From NCBI RefSeq assembly GCF_036607905.1, contig NZ_CP144555.1, positions 4,836,001 through 4,900,000 of the forward strand: 64,000 nucleotides of DNA, in the 5' to 3' direction. The notes below the pieces were generated by a model. It was not told where the DNA came from. It saw nothing but the letters and a program-made list of their open reading frames with translations, and did no database searches. Positions within the stretch are counted from its first letter, which is position 1. Each line of letters begins with the position of its first letter. Of this stretch, positions 49,667-58,497 are shown piece by piece. Both the position numbers and the translations under genes were made by a program. The DNA is from Streptomyces sp. SCSIO 75703 (GTDB lineage Bacteria > Actinomycetota > Actinomycetes > Streptomycetales > Streptomycetaceae).

Positions 49667-50860
49667 ATGCGTCATTTCGGCCACATCGCTCCTGAGGTGC
49701 GCAGGCGCCTCTTCCACCAGGAGCCCTGTGCCTTCACGGCCGACTCCCCGGCCCGGCTGCTCTCCGCCGCCCTCGGCGCCACCCTCTACAGCCCGGCCAC
49801 CCGCCCGCACCTCGCCGACGACGTCCTCAAGCAGGCCGCCCACGGGGTGGTGTCGATGGTGCTGTGCCTGGAGGACTCGATCGGTGACGCCGACGTGCCG
49901 GCCGGCGAGGAGAACCTCGTCCGCCACCTCACCGACCTGGCCGCCCGGCCCGGCGCGCGGGTGCCACTGCTCTTCATACGGGTCCGCACCCCCGGGCAGA
50001 TAACCGACCTGACCGCCCGCCTCGGCCCCGCGGCCCACCTGCTCTCCGGCTTCGTCCTGCCCAAGTTCACCGGCGAGCGCGGACTGCCCTTCCTGGAGGC
50101 GCTCGCCGGCGCCGAGGCGGCGAGCGGACGCCGGCTGTTCGCCATGCCGGTCCTGGAATCGCCCGACCTGCTCTACCAGGAGACGCGCGTCCCCACCCTG
50201 GAGGGCATCTTCCGCGCCGTCGACAAGTACCGCGACCGCGTCCTCGCCCTGCGCCTCGGCGTCACCGACTTCTGCTCCTCCTACGGGCTGCGCCGCGCCT
50301 CCGACATGACCGCCTACGACATCCAGATCGTCGCCTCCGTCATCGCCGACGTGGTCAACGTGCTCGGCCGCGCCGACGGCACCGGGTTCACCGTCACCGG
50401 GCCGGTGTGGGAGTACTTCCGGGTCCAGGAGCGGATGTTCAAGCCGCAGTTGCGGCAGAGCCCCTTCCTGGAGGTCAAGGCCGCCGCGCTGCGCCAGCGG
50501 CTGATCGACCACGCCATGGACGGACTGCTGCGGGAGATCTCCCTCGACCAGGCCAACGGACTGCTCGGCAAGACCTGCATCCACCCCTCCCACGTCCTGC
50601 CCGTGCACGCGCTGTCCGTCGTCAGCCACGAGGAGTACTGCGACGCCCGCGACATCCTGCGCCCCGAGCGCGACGGCGGGGGCGTGCTGCGGTCGGCGTA
50701 CACGAACAAGATGAACGAGGTGAAGCCGCACCGCGCCTGGGCCGAGCGGACGCTGCTGCGCGCCGAGGCATTCGGGGTGGCCAACGAGGACATCGGCTTC
50801 GTGGAACTCCTCGGCGCCGGACTCACCGACGGAACCGACCGCACCGCGGGGGACGCGTGA
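49667..50860 (+). CDS. HpcH/HpaI-type C-C lyase of the ter module
   Basis: A 397-residue TIM-barrel protein of the citrate-lyase beta/HpcH superfamily. Catalytic and metal residues appear in MVLCLEDSIGDADV, FIRVRTPGQ and MPVLESPDLLYQ. It shares the gene order ter-HpcH-PRTase-HAD predicted from genome analyses to be a biosynthetic unit. The ATG has GGGGGAG upstream. The stop overlaps the next gene's GTG start (GTGA), so the three-gene module is translationally coupled. Confidence 0.88.
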   Translation: MRHFGHIAPEVRRRLFHQEPCAFTADSPARLLSAALGATLYSPATRPHLADDVLKQAAHGVVSMVLCLEDSIGDADVPAGEENLVRHLTDLAARPGARVPLLFIRVRTPGQITDLTARLGPAAHLLSGFVLPKFTGERGLPFLEALAGAEAASGRRLFAMPVLESPDLLYQETRVPTLEGIFRAVDKYRDRVLALRLGVTDFCSSYGLRRASDMTAYDIQIVASVIADVVNVLGRADGTGFTVTGPVWEYFRVQERMFKPQLRQSPFLEVKAAALRQRLIDHAMDGLLREISLDQANGLLGKTCIHPSHVLPVHALSVVSHEEYCDARDILRPERDGGGVLRSAYTNKMNEVKPHRAWAERTLLRAEAFGVANEDIGFVELLGAGLTDGTDRTAGDA

Positions 50861-53436
50861 ACGACATCCAGGGCACGGCGGCGGACGGCCGCCCCGGCGT
50901 CTGGTCCGGGAGCTGGGTCGCGCGGCGGCTCGGCGTGGAACTCGACGGCGACGACACGCTGACGGGGCTCCTGGGGCTCGCCCTGCGCCGCAACCCCAAG
51001 CGGGCGCACCTGCTCGTCTCCCACGTGCTCGGCAAGCACGTCCCGCAGTCCCCCTCGGTCGTCCACGGCCACGGCGTCGCGCTCGGCCGGCGCGTGCGCG
51101 GACTGCTCGGCCCCGAGGAGGCCGCCCGCTGCGTCGTCCTCGGCTACGCGGAGACCGCCACCGGGCTCGGCCACTCGGTCGCCGACGGCCTGGGCGGCGC
51201 CTCCTACCTGCACTCCACCCGGCGCCCGGTGCCCGGCGTCCGGCAGGCGGGCGGCTTCGAGGAGTCCCACTCCCACGCCACCTCCCACCTGCTGCTGCCC
51301 GAGGACCCGGAACTGCTCGCCGGGACGGGACCGCTGGTCCTCGTCGACGACGAGTTCTCCACCGGCAACACGGTCCTCAACACCGTCCGCGCCCTGCACG
51401 CCCGCTACCCGCGCGAGCGGTACGTCGTCGTCGCCCTGGTCGACATGCGCTCACCCGCCGACGCCGGGCGCCTGGACGGCTTCGCCCGGGACATCGGCGC
51501 CCGCGTGGACCTGGTCGCGACGGCCTCGGGCACGGTGCGGCTGCCGCCGGACGTCCTGGAGAGGGGCCGCGCACTCGTCGCCCGGTACGAGGCGGCGTCC
51601 CCGGCGCAGCCCCCGCCGGGGACGGGGGACGCCCCCGGCGGGGCCGTCGGCACGCCGGCCGTCGGCCGCCGCGCGGACGACACGCCGGACGGCGGCGGCC
51701 CCGCCGGGCGGGCCGGTCCCGGTGCCGCCCCGGGCGGCGTCCGGCGCGTCGACCTGGGATGGCCCGCCGGACTGCCCGACGGCGGACGGCACGGCTTCAC
51801 GCCCGCGCACCGCGCGCGGCTGGAGACGGCCCTGCCCGCCATGGCCGCCCGGATCGCCGCAGCCCTGCCGGCCGGAGCCCGCCGCGTCCTCGTCCTCGGC
51901 TCCGAGGAGCTGATGTACGCCCCGCTGCGCCTCGCCCACGAACTGGAGCGCACCGGCGGCGCCGAGGTCCGCTTCTCCACCACCACCCGCTCGCCCGTCC
52001 TCGCCGTCGACGACCCCGGGTACGCGATCCGCACCCGCCTGGTCTTCCCCGCCCACGACGACCCCGCCGACGGCCCCGGCGAGCGCTACGCCTACAACGT
52101 CGCCGGCAACGGCTTCGACACCGTCGTCGCCGTCGTCGACTCCGCCGCCGACACGCCCGCGCTGCACGCCCCCGGCGGTCTGGCGGACCGGCTCGCCGCG
52201 CACGTCCCGCACGTCCTGCTCGCCGTCGTCCCGTCCTACCGCCCGCGAGCCCCGCACGTCCCCGAAAGGCCCCCGATGCTGCCCGACCCCCTGCGCGGCC
52301 CCGCCTTCTCCTCGTACGACCCCGACGAGGTCGGCTGGCTGCTCCAGGACCTCTCGGAGGTGACCCTGGAGGCGCCCACCGAGGAGCGCGAGGAGGCGAT
52401 CCAGCGCGGCGGCGCGCACTACGCCGAGTCGCTGCCCGTCGAGTACCAGCCCAGCGCGCGCTACCGGGAGCTGTTCCACTCGGCGCTGGAGACCTCCGCG
52501 CACCGGCTGGCACGGGCCGTCGGCGCCGTCACCGAACTCGTCCTCGCCGAGCGCTCCCCCCGGCCCGTCCTGGTCTCCCTGGCCCGCGCCGGGACCCCGG
52601 TCGGCATCCTCATGCGCCGCTGGGCCCGCTTCCGCCACGGACTGGACCTCCCGCACTACGCGGTCTCCATCGTGCGGGGCCGCGGCATCGACGCCAACGC
52701 GCTGCGCTGGCTGGCCGCCCACCACGACCCGGCCGACGTCGTCTTCGTCGACGGCTGGACCGGCAAGGGCGCCATCACCCGCGAACTCGCCGACGCCCTG
52801 CGCGACTTCGAGGCCCGCGAGGGCGTCACCGGCTTCGACCCGGAGATCGCCGTCCTGGCCGACCCCGGCTCCTGCGTACGCACCTACGGCACCCGCGACG
52901 ACTTCCTCATCCCGTCCGCGTGCCTCAACTCCACCGTCTCCGGGCTGATATCGCGCACCGTGCTCCGCGCCGACCTGGTCGGACCGCACGACTTCCACGG
53001 CGCCAAGTTCTACCGCGACCTGGCCGGCGCCGACCTCTCCCGGGACTTCCTCGACGCGGTCTCGGCCCGCTTCCCGGAGGCCGCCGACGCCGCCCTCGAC
53101 CGGGCCAAGGACCTCCTCGCCGCCGACCGGACGCCCACCTGGGCGGGCTGGGCGGCCGTGGAGCGCATCAGCGAGGAGTACGGCATCCACGACGTCAACC
53201 TCGTCAAGCCCGGCGTCGGCGAGACCACCCGGGTGATGCTGCGCCGGGTGCCGTGGAAGGTGCTGGCCCGCACCGGCGCGGGCGCCGACCTGGACCACGT
53301 GCGCCTGCTCGCCGCCCAGCGGGGCGTCCCCGTCGAGGAGGTCGACGGGCTGCCGTACACCTGCGTCGGCCTCGTCCACCCCCGCTACACGCGCGGCGCG
53401 ACCGGCGCCGACGGCACGGCGGTGACGGCCGGATGA
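50857..53436 (+). CDS. PRTase-TRSP-StiP-PELOTA fusion protein of the ter module
   Basis: An 859-residue protein in one uninterrupted frame. Residues about 1-245 form a phosphoribosyltransferase (PRPP loop LVLVDDEFSTGNTVLNTV). A Gly/Pro linker follows (about 246-300). A TRSP domain covers about 305-465 (VLVLGSEELMYAPLRLAHEL). From residue 474 (MLPDPLRGPAFSSYDPDEVGWLL) the sequence matches StiP, ending in a PELOTA-like RNA-binding domain. StiP is usually a separate gene; an in-frame ATG at 52276 with GAAAGG upstream could still start it alone. A role in nucleoside or base synthesis is predicted, not proven. Confidence 0.88.
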   Translation: MNDIQGTAADGRPGVWSGSWVARRLGVELDGDDTLTGLLGLALRRNPKRAHLLVSHVLGKHVPQSPSVVHGHGVALGRRVRGLLGPEEAARCVVLGYAETATGLGHSVADGLGGASYLHSTRRPVPGVRQAGGFEESHSHATSHLLLPEDPELLAGTGPLVLVDDEFSTGNTVLNTVRALHARYPRERYVVVALVDMRSPADAGRLDGFARDIGARVDLVATASGTVRLPPDVLERGRALVARYEAASPAQPPPGTGDAPGGAVGTPAVGRRADDTPDGGGPAGRAGPGAAPGGVRRVDLGWPAGLPDGGRHGFTPAHRARLETALPAMAARIAAALPAGARRVLVLGSEELMYAPLRLAHELERTGGAEVRFSTTTRSPVLAVDDPGYAIRTRLVFPAHDDPADGPGERYAYNVAGNGFDTVVAVVDSAADTPALHAPGGLADRLAAHVPHVLLAVVPSYRPRAPHVPERPPMLPDPLRGPAFSSYDPDEVGWLLQDLSEVTLEAPTEEREEAIQRGGAHYAESLPVEYQPSARYRELFHSALETSAHRLARAVGAVTELVLAERSPRPVLVSLARAGTPVGILMRRWARFRHGLDLPHYAVSIVRGRGIDANALRWLAAHHDPADVVFVDGWTGKGAITRELADALRDFEAREGVTGFDPEIAVLADPGSCVRTYGTRDDFLIPSACLNSTVSGLISRTVLRADLVGPHDFHGAKFYRDLAGADLSRDFLDAVSARFPEAADAALDRAKDLLAADRTPTWAGWAAVERISEEYGIHDVNLVKPGVGETTRVMLRRVPWKVLARTGAGADLDHVRLLAAQRGVPVEEVDGLPYTCVGLVHPRYTRGATGADGTAVTAG

Positions 53437-54251
53437 CCGTCCTCGTCGCCAGCGACCTCGACCGCACCCTCGTCTACTCCGCCGCCGCCCTCGGCCTGAC
53501 CGTGCCCGACGAGCGGGCGCCCCGGCTGCTCTGCGTCGAGGTCTACGAGGGCCGGCCGCTGTCCTACCTGACCGAGACGGCCGCGGGGCTGCTCGCCGAA
53601 CTCGCCGGCCGCGCGCACTTCGTACCGGCCACCACCCGCACCCCCGCCCAGTACGGGCGCATCCGCCTGCCCGGCCCGCCGCCGCGCCACGCGGTCTGCG
53701 CCAACGGCGGCCACCTGCTGGTCGACGGCGTCCCCGACCCCGACTGGCACGCGCGCGTGAGGGCACGGCTCGCCGCCGAGTGCGCGCCCCTCGCCGAGGT
53801 CCGCGACCACCTCGCGCGCACCGCCGACCCGGCGTGGACGCGCAAGCACCGGGTCGCCGACGACCTCTTCGCCTACCTGGTCGTCGAGCGCGACCTGCTG
53901 CCCGAGGGGTGGGTGAAGGAACTCGCCGCCTGGGCCGGGGAACGCGGCTGGGGCGTCTCCCTCCAGGGCCGCAAGCTCTACGCCGTCCCCCGGCCGCTCA
54001 CCAAGAGCGCCGCCGTGCGCGAGGTGGCCCGCCGCACCGGCGCCGGGCCCGTGCTCGCCGCCGGGGACTCGCTCCTGGACGCCGACCTGCTGCTCGCCGC
54101 CGACCGGGGCTGGCGCCCGGCCCACGGCGAACTCGCCGACTCCGGCTGGCACGCCCCGGCCGTCACCGCCCTGCCGGAGCGGGGGGTGGCCGCCGGGGAG
54201 CGCATCCTGCGGGAGTTCCTGGACGCGGTGGGCGGCCCGGCGGCAGGCTGA
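53433..54251 (+). CDS. HAD-superfamily phosphatase of the ter module
   Basis: A 272-residue Cof/SPP-like HAD hydrolase. Motif I is VASDLDRTLVY (nucleophile Asp near residue 8), motif II is in PATTRT, the Lys is in LTKSAAV and motif IV is GDSLLDADLL. It probably removes a phosphate from the product of the PRTase step. The ATG overlaps the upstream stop (ATGA). It is the last gene of the module. Confidence 0.9.
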   Translation: MTVLVASDLDRTLVYSAAALGLTVPDERAPRLLCVEVYEGRPLSYLTETAAGLLAELAGRAHFVPATTRTPAQYGRIRLPGPPPRHAVCANGGHLLVDGVPDPDWHARVRARLAAECAPLAEVRDHLARTADPAWTRKHRVADDLFAYLVVERDLLPEGWVKELAAWAGERGWGVSLQGRKLYAVPRPLTKSAAVREVARRTGAGPVLAAGDSLLDADLLLAADRGWRPAHGELADSGWHAPAVTALPERGVAAGERILREFLDAVGGPAAG

Positions 54252-54257
54252 GCCGCG

Positions 54258-54479
54258 TCAGCCGCAGCATCCCCCGCCGCAGCAGCCGCCGCCCCCGCCC
54301 GAGGGCCGGGGCGCCGCGGCGGGCGCGGAGGAGGTGCCGCCGACGGCGACCGTCGACAGCAGCTTCACCGTGTCGTCGTGGCCCGCGGGGCAGGCGGCGG
54401 GGGCGGAGGACTCGGCCATGGGACGGCTCAACTCGAAGGTGTCGCCACAGCTTCGGCAGCGGTACTCGTAACGAGGCAT
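54258..54479 (-). CDS. FmdB-type small zinc-ribbon protein
   Basis: A 73-residue protein that begins MPRYEYRCRSCGDTFEL, the start of the FmdB/putative regulatory zinc ribbon, with a second CPAGHDD knuckle. The C-terminus is GGGGGCCGGGCCG, a glycine/cysteine tail with four further Cys that could bind metal. It is only 6 bp from the convergent HAD gene. Its function is unknown; FmdB proteins have been linked to amidase regulation. Confidence 0.88.
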   Translation of the reverse strand: MPRYEYRCRSCGDTFELSRPMAESSAPAACPAGHDDTVKLLSTVAVGGTSSAPAAAPRPSGGGGGCCGGGCCG

Positions 54480-54583
54480 GCGCCCAGGTTAGCCGGGGCC
54501 CGCCCCGGCGGGACCGGCCGCGCCCCGCGGGACCGGGGCACGTGCGCCGGGGGGCCGCCCGCGGAGGGGGCGGTCCGTCGCCG

Positions 54584-55990
54584 TCACCGGCCCGCGCCGC
54601 GCTCCTCGCGGATCTCCGACACGACCCGGGCCACCGTCCGCCGCACCGCGTCCGTCTCGGTGAGGAAGTGCCAGTAGTCGGGGTGGCGGCCCTCCAGGCC
54701 GGCGACCGCGCGCTCCAGCCGGGCCACGGCGTCGTCGAGGGGCCGGGCGTGCCGGGGCTCGGGGGTGGTGCGGCCCGCCATGGCCAGCCGCTGGGCGTCG
54801 CGGATCGCGAACCGGGTCCGCTCGACCTCCTGCCCCGGGTCCTTCTGCACCGCGTTGAGCTGCCGCAGCCGGTCCCCGGCGGCGGAGACCGCCTCGTCGG
54901 TGCCGTTCAGCAGTTCCCGGGCGGTCGACAGCAGGCCGGTGGCGTCCGCCCAGCGCTGTTCGGCGCGGGCGGTCCGGGCCTCGGCGAGCCTCTCCTCGGC
55001 CTGGCGGACCGAGGCGGCGGCCTGGTCCGGGACCTGCTGGAGGTCCTGCCAGCAGGCGGCCGTGAAGCGGCGCCGCAGTTCGCTCAGGACCGGCTCCACC
55101 TGTCCGGCGCGGGTGGTCAGCGCCTGGGCGCGGGTGCGCAGGGTGACCAGGCGGCGGTCGATCTCGGCGGCCCGCTCGGGCAGCCGCCCGGCTTCGGCGC
55201 GTACCGCCTCGGCCTCCCGCGTGACGCGTTCGGCCCGCTCCAGGGTCTGCGGCAGCCCGTGGCGGCCGGCGCCCTCGTTCAGCCGGGTCAGCTCCGGGCC
55301 GAGGGCGGCGAGCCGGGCGGCGAGGTCGTCGGCGCCGAGCCCGGCGGCGCGGGCCGCGTCCAGGGCGTTCGAGGCGGCGAGCAGCGCCTGCCGGGCCCGT
55401 TCGACGGCGGGCGCCAGCCGGGCGAGCTGGGTCTCGGCCTTGCCGAGCAGCGGGCCGAGGCCGGCCGCGTAGTGGTCGAGGTCCCGCCGGACCCGGTCCA
55501 GGTCGTCCTTGGCACGGGTGAGTTCGGTGCGGGCCCGCGCGGCGGCCGACGCCTCCAGGTCGTCCCGGTCGAGGTCGTGGGCGTCCACGGCCTCGATGTA
55601 GTGGTGGCTGACCGCGTCGATGGTCCGGCCCAGCGCCGCGAACTGCTCGACGGCCTGCCGGGCGGCGGGGGAGGAGTCGACGGCGGCGATCGTCTCGACG
55701 GAGATCCGCAGCTCGCGCTGGGCGGTGTCCAGTTCGTAGAAGGCCGCGGCGGCGGCGTCCTTCGCGGCCTGCGCCTGCGCCCGCTGGCTCTCCGCGCGCC
55801 CCCCGAACCAGCGCCGGGTGCCGCCGCCCGCGAAGGCGGCGGGCAGCGCCAGCGCGGCGAGCAGCGGGAGGCCGAGCAGGGTGACCGCGTCGCGCAGCGC
55901 GCCCGGCGGGCGCCGGGGCGCGGAGGGGCGCGGCGGGTGTGGTGCGCACGGCACCATCGGCGAGTTCGGCTGCGATGGTGTCGCCGTCAC
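54584..55990 (-). CDS. Membrane-anchored coiled-coil protein
   Basis: A 468-residue protein with a short Pro-rich N-terminus, one or two hydrophobic helices (DAVTLLGLPLLAALALPAAFAGG, about residues 33-55) and then nearly 400 residues of Ala/Arg/Glu/Leu-rich helix with heptad character. There are almost no cysteines and no enzyme motif. The GTG at 55990 follows GAGAGGGAT. I do not recognise a specific family; scaffold proteins of this type occur widely in streptomycetes. A TPM-like or septation role cannot be told from the sequence. Confidence 0.75.
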   Translation of the reverse strand: MTATPSQPNSPMVPCAPHPPRPSAPRRPPGALRDAVTLLGLPLLAALALPAAFAGGGTRRWFGGRAESQRAQAQAAKDAAAAAFYELDTAQRELRISVETIAAVDSSPAARQAVEQFAALGRTIDAVSHHYIEAVDAHDLDRDDLEASAAARARTELTRAKDDLDRVRRDLDHYAAGLGPLLGKAETQLARLAPAVERARQALLAASNALDAARAAGLGADDLAARLAALGPELTRLNEGAGRHGLPQTLERAERVTREAEAVRAEAGRLPERAAEIDRRLVTLRTRAQALTTRAGQVEPVLSELRRRFTAACWQDLQQVPDQAAASVRQAEERLAEARTARAEQRWADATGLLSTARELLNGTDEAVSAAGDRLRQLNAVQKDPGQEVERTRFAIRDAQRLAMAGRTTPEPRHARPLDDAVARLERAVAGLEGRHPDYWHFLTETDAVRRTVARVVSEIREERGAGR

Positions 55991-56064
55991 ATCCCTCTCC
56001 CGTGTCGTCCGTCTTCCCGGGTCGGTCCATTGTCCCACCCGGCAAGGACGAACACACGGCCCGG

Positions 56065-56835
56065 TCAGTCCGCCGTGCGCACCGTGATCGAGCCGTCCTT
56101 GGTGCGGACGTCCAGGACGTGCGGGCTGGCGTCGTCGCGCCGCACGTCGGCCCGCACCGACCCGTCGCCGGTGCGGGTCGTCAGCTTGTACGCGGCCTCC
56201 GGCACGGTCACCGACACCGACCCGTCACCGCTCTGCGCCCGCACCCCGTCCGGTACGGCGCCCAGGGTCAGGCGCACCGACCCGTCGCCGGTGCGCGCGT
56301 CGACCCGCCGCGCGGAGACCTCGGCGCGCAGCGACCCGTCGTCGGTGCGCAGCCGCAGCGGCCCGGTGCTGTCGGTGACGTGCAGGGAGCCGTCCTTGGT
56401 ACGGATGTCCAGGGGGTCCCGGAACCCGCTCGCCCGTACGCTGCCGTCACCGTCCCGCACCGTGACGGCGACGCCGCGCGGCACCTCGATCCGGTACCGG
56501 GCCGAGCAGTCGGCGATGAAGCCGGAGCAGCGCATCCGCAGCACCAGCCGGTCCTCGGTCATCCGCCAGCTCACCTCCGGGTCCTTGCCGAGGGTGACCG
56601 AGCCCGAGAACCACCGGGTCACCTCGATCCTCCCGTCGGCCGCCCGGCCGCCGGCGACGACCTCCAGCGCCGCGTCGTCCGAGTCGACGGTGAGCGTCTT
56701 CCCCGGCAGGGCGAAGGAGCGGTGCTCGGGGTCCTTGTCGTCCTCGGCGGAGGCGCAGCCGACGAGGCCCGCCAGCAGCACGGCGACGGTGCCGGCGGCG
56801 GCCAGCGCGCGGGCGGGAACGGTACGGACGGTCAT
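56065..56835 (-). CDS. DUF4097 beta-repeat lipoprotein
   Basis: A 256-residue secreted lipoprotein with lipobox LLAGLVGC near residue 26. The mature part is a DUF4097/adhesin-like right-handed beta structure; the motif DGS(V/L)(R/H/T) recurs seven times at about 20-residue steps (RDGDGSVRASG, TKDGSLHV, TDDGSLRAE, TGDGSVRLT, SGDGSVSVT, TGDGSVRADV, TKDGSITV). The DNA shows the same repeat as GACCCGTC. Its function is unknown; a surface role is likely. Confidence 0.88.
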   Translation of the reverse strand: MTVRTVPARALAAAGTVAVLLAGLVGCASAEDDKDPEHRSFALPGKTLTVDSDDAALEVVAGGRAADGRIEVTRWFSGSVTLGKDPEVSWRMTEDRLVLRMRCSGFIADCSARYRIEVPRGVAVTVRDGDGSVRASGFRDPLDIRTKDGSLHVTDSTGPLRLRTDDGSLRAEVSARRVDARTGDGSVRLTLGAVPDGVRAQSGDGSVSVTVPEAAYKLTTRTGDGSVRADVRRDDASPHVLDVRTKDGSITVRTAD

Positions 56836-57147
56836 GACGGGTCTTCTCCCCCTGGGCGGACGGCTGCGTGCCGCGCCGGGCGGGCGCCCGTCCTGTCGGC
56901 GGGCCCGTTCGGCGAGGCTCTACGACCGTACGGAGCACGGCTCTTGGAGGGCATCCGGGCCGCTCCCGGATCCGGGGTGGGGTTAACCCCAGGCCGGGAC
57001 GGCGGCGGCCCGGCGGACGCGCGGACGGGGCGCGGCGCGGGGGTCCTTCCGGGGGGCCGGGGGCGTGGGCGGGGGTGTGGCGGACGGTCCGCGGGCCGGG
57101 GCGGAGGGGGCGGGCGGGGGTTTTGCGGGAGGGGCGCCGGGGCCATG
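56836..57147. other. Intergenic region before tRNA-Val
   Basis: About 310 bp between the divergent DUF4097 gene and the tRNA. It is very G-rich from 56990 to 57140. A small dyad GGGGTTAACCCC is present (56980-56991), which may be an operator for the lipoprotein gene. No protein gene was found. Confidence 0.45.
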
Positions 57148-57153
57148 TAGGCT
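57123..57153 (+). promoter_or_regulatory. Promoter of tRNA-Val
   Basis: TTGCGG (57123-57128) and TAGGCT (57148-57153) with 19 nt between; the -10 box ends 13 nt before the mature tRNA. Confidence 0.5.
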
Positions 57154-57166
57154 GTCGACTCGTCCT

Positions 57167-57241
<75 letters not shown>

Positions 57242-57261
57242 GGACCGGCGGCCGTGCCGGA

Positions 57262-57294
57262 GCGGGGCCCCCGGAGATCTTCCGGGGGCCCCGC
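57262..57294 (+). terminator. Terminator hairpin after tRNA-Val
   Basis: A perfect 14-bp stem GCGGGGCCCCCGGA (57262-57275) and TCCGGGGGCCCCGC (57281-57294) with a 5-nt loop, 20 bp after the tRNA. Confidence 0.8.
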
Positions 57295-57317
57295 GCGTGC
57301 GCCCGCGGCCCCCTCCC

Positions 57318-57323
57318 TAGGAT
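57318..57323 (+). promoter_or_regulatory. -10 box of a probable leaderless DUF6153 transcript
   Basis: TAGGAT ends 7 nt before the GTG at 57331; no ribosome site fits. Confidence 0.5.
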
Positions 57324-57330
57324 GCTGTCC

Positions 57331-57762
57331 GTGAGCACCCCCGAGCCCTCCGTCCGCCGCCCGCCCGTGTGGTGGTGGCGTGCCGTGTGCCTGCTCGGCG
57401 TGCTCGCCGGAGTGCTGGGGATGCACGGCCTGGCCCCCGGCGGCGGTCTGCCCCCGGAACACCCCGCCCCGTACGCCGCCGCGCCCCGGCACGTTCCCGG
57501 GCCCGCCGTGCCGGCGTCCGTGCTGCCCGTGACGGTCCACGCCTGCGCCGCGGAGGACGGGTCCGGCGGGGGGCGGTTGCGCCACGCCGACGCGGCCTGC
57601 GCGTCCGGCGCGCTCGCCGCCGGGCCGGCGCTGCCCGCGCTCGTCCCGGACCCGGTGGCCGCGCCCGCGCGCCACGGGGCCGCGCACTCCCGTACCGCGG
57701 GGGCGCCCGACGCGGCGCGCGCCCCGCCCTCCCTGGCCGAACTCCAACTGCTGCGGATATAG
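57331..57762 (+). CDS. DUF6153-like small membrane/secreted protein
   Basis: A 143-residue protein with an N-terminal hydrophobic helix (WWRAVCLLGVLAGVLGMHGL, about residues 13-32). A His/Ala/Pro-rich outer part follows with two Cys and a C-terminal LAELQLLRI. This layout matches DUF6153 proteins found beside DUF305 and copper-related genes. GTG 57331 was chosen because of the leaderless -10 box. It precedes the DUF305 gene by 89 bp on the same strand. Confidence 0.7.
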   Translation: MSTPEPSVRRPPVWWWRAVCLLGVLAGVLGMHGLAPGGGLPPEHPAPYAAAPRHVPGPAVPASVLPVTVHACAAEDGSGGGRLRHADAACASGALAAGPALPALVPDPVAAPARHGAAHSRTAGAPDAARAPPSLAELQLLRI

Positions 57763-57851
57763 ACGCCGCCCCCGCCCGCACCGCCCGGCCGAGACCGCGC
57801 GGTGCGGCACACCGGCACGTCGACGATCCGATTCCCCGCAGGAGTTCACGC

Positions 57852-58481
57852 ATGAGCAGCATCCGTACCCTGACGCGCCGTACCGCCCTGGCGGCGGCCG
57901 GTGTCACCGTGGCCCTCGTCCTCGCCGCCTGCGGCGGCGAGAGCGGTGGCCGCAGCGGGCAGGAGGGCCCGCAGACCTCCCCGTCCGCGAGCGCCGAGGC
58001 CGGCACGGACGTGCACAACGGCCGCGACGTCGCCTTCGCGCAGGGCATGATCCCGCACCACCGGCAGGCGCTGGACATGGCGCGCATGGTCGCCGGGCGC
58101 TCCGCGTCGGCCGAGGTCGAGGACCTCGCCGCCCGGATCGAGAAGGCGCAGGACCCGGAGATCACCACCATGACCGGGTGGCTGGAGTCCTGGGGCGAGG
58201 AGGTGCCCGCCGAGACCTCCGGCGCCGGCCACGCGGGCCACGAGGGCATGCCCGGGATGATGGACGACCGGGAGATGACCGAGCTGGAGGGGGCCTCCGG
58301 CGCGGACTTCGACCGGATGTTCCTGACCATGATGATCGCGCACCACGAGGGCGCGGTGGAGATGGCCGAGACCGAACTCGCCGAGGGACGGCACGGACCC
58401 TCCCGAGCCATGGCGGAGGACGTCGTCTCGGCGCAGATCGCCGAGATCGCCGAGATGAGGAAGCTCCTCGGCGAGGGCTGA
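57852..58481 (+). CDS. DUF305 lipoprotein (probable copper handling)
   Basis: A 209-residue exported protein with lipobox LVLAAC near residue 27. It contains the duplicated DUF305 pattern of four-helix ferritin-like proteins: FAQGMIPHHRQALDMARM and FLTMMIAHHEGAVEMAETEL, each with a HH pair. A Met/His-rich linker (GHAGHEGMPGMMDD) suggests copper binding. The ATG has AGGAG upstream. Association with the DUF6153 gene supports a metal-linked pair. Confidence 0.9.
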   Translation: MSSIRTLTRRTALAAAGVTVALVLAACGGESGGRSGQEGPQTSPSASAEAGTDVHNGRDVAFAQGMIPHHRQALDMARMVAGRSASAEVEDLAARIEKAQDPEITTMTGWLESWGEEVPAETSGAGHAGHEGMPGMMDDREMTELEGASGADFDRMFLTMMIAHHEGAVEMAETELAEGRHGPSRAMAEDVVSAQIAEIAEMRKLLGEG

Positions 58482-58497
58482 CCCGGCTCCGCCGCGG

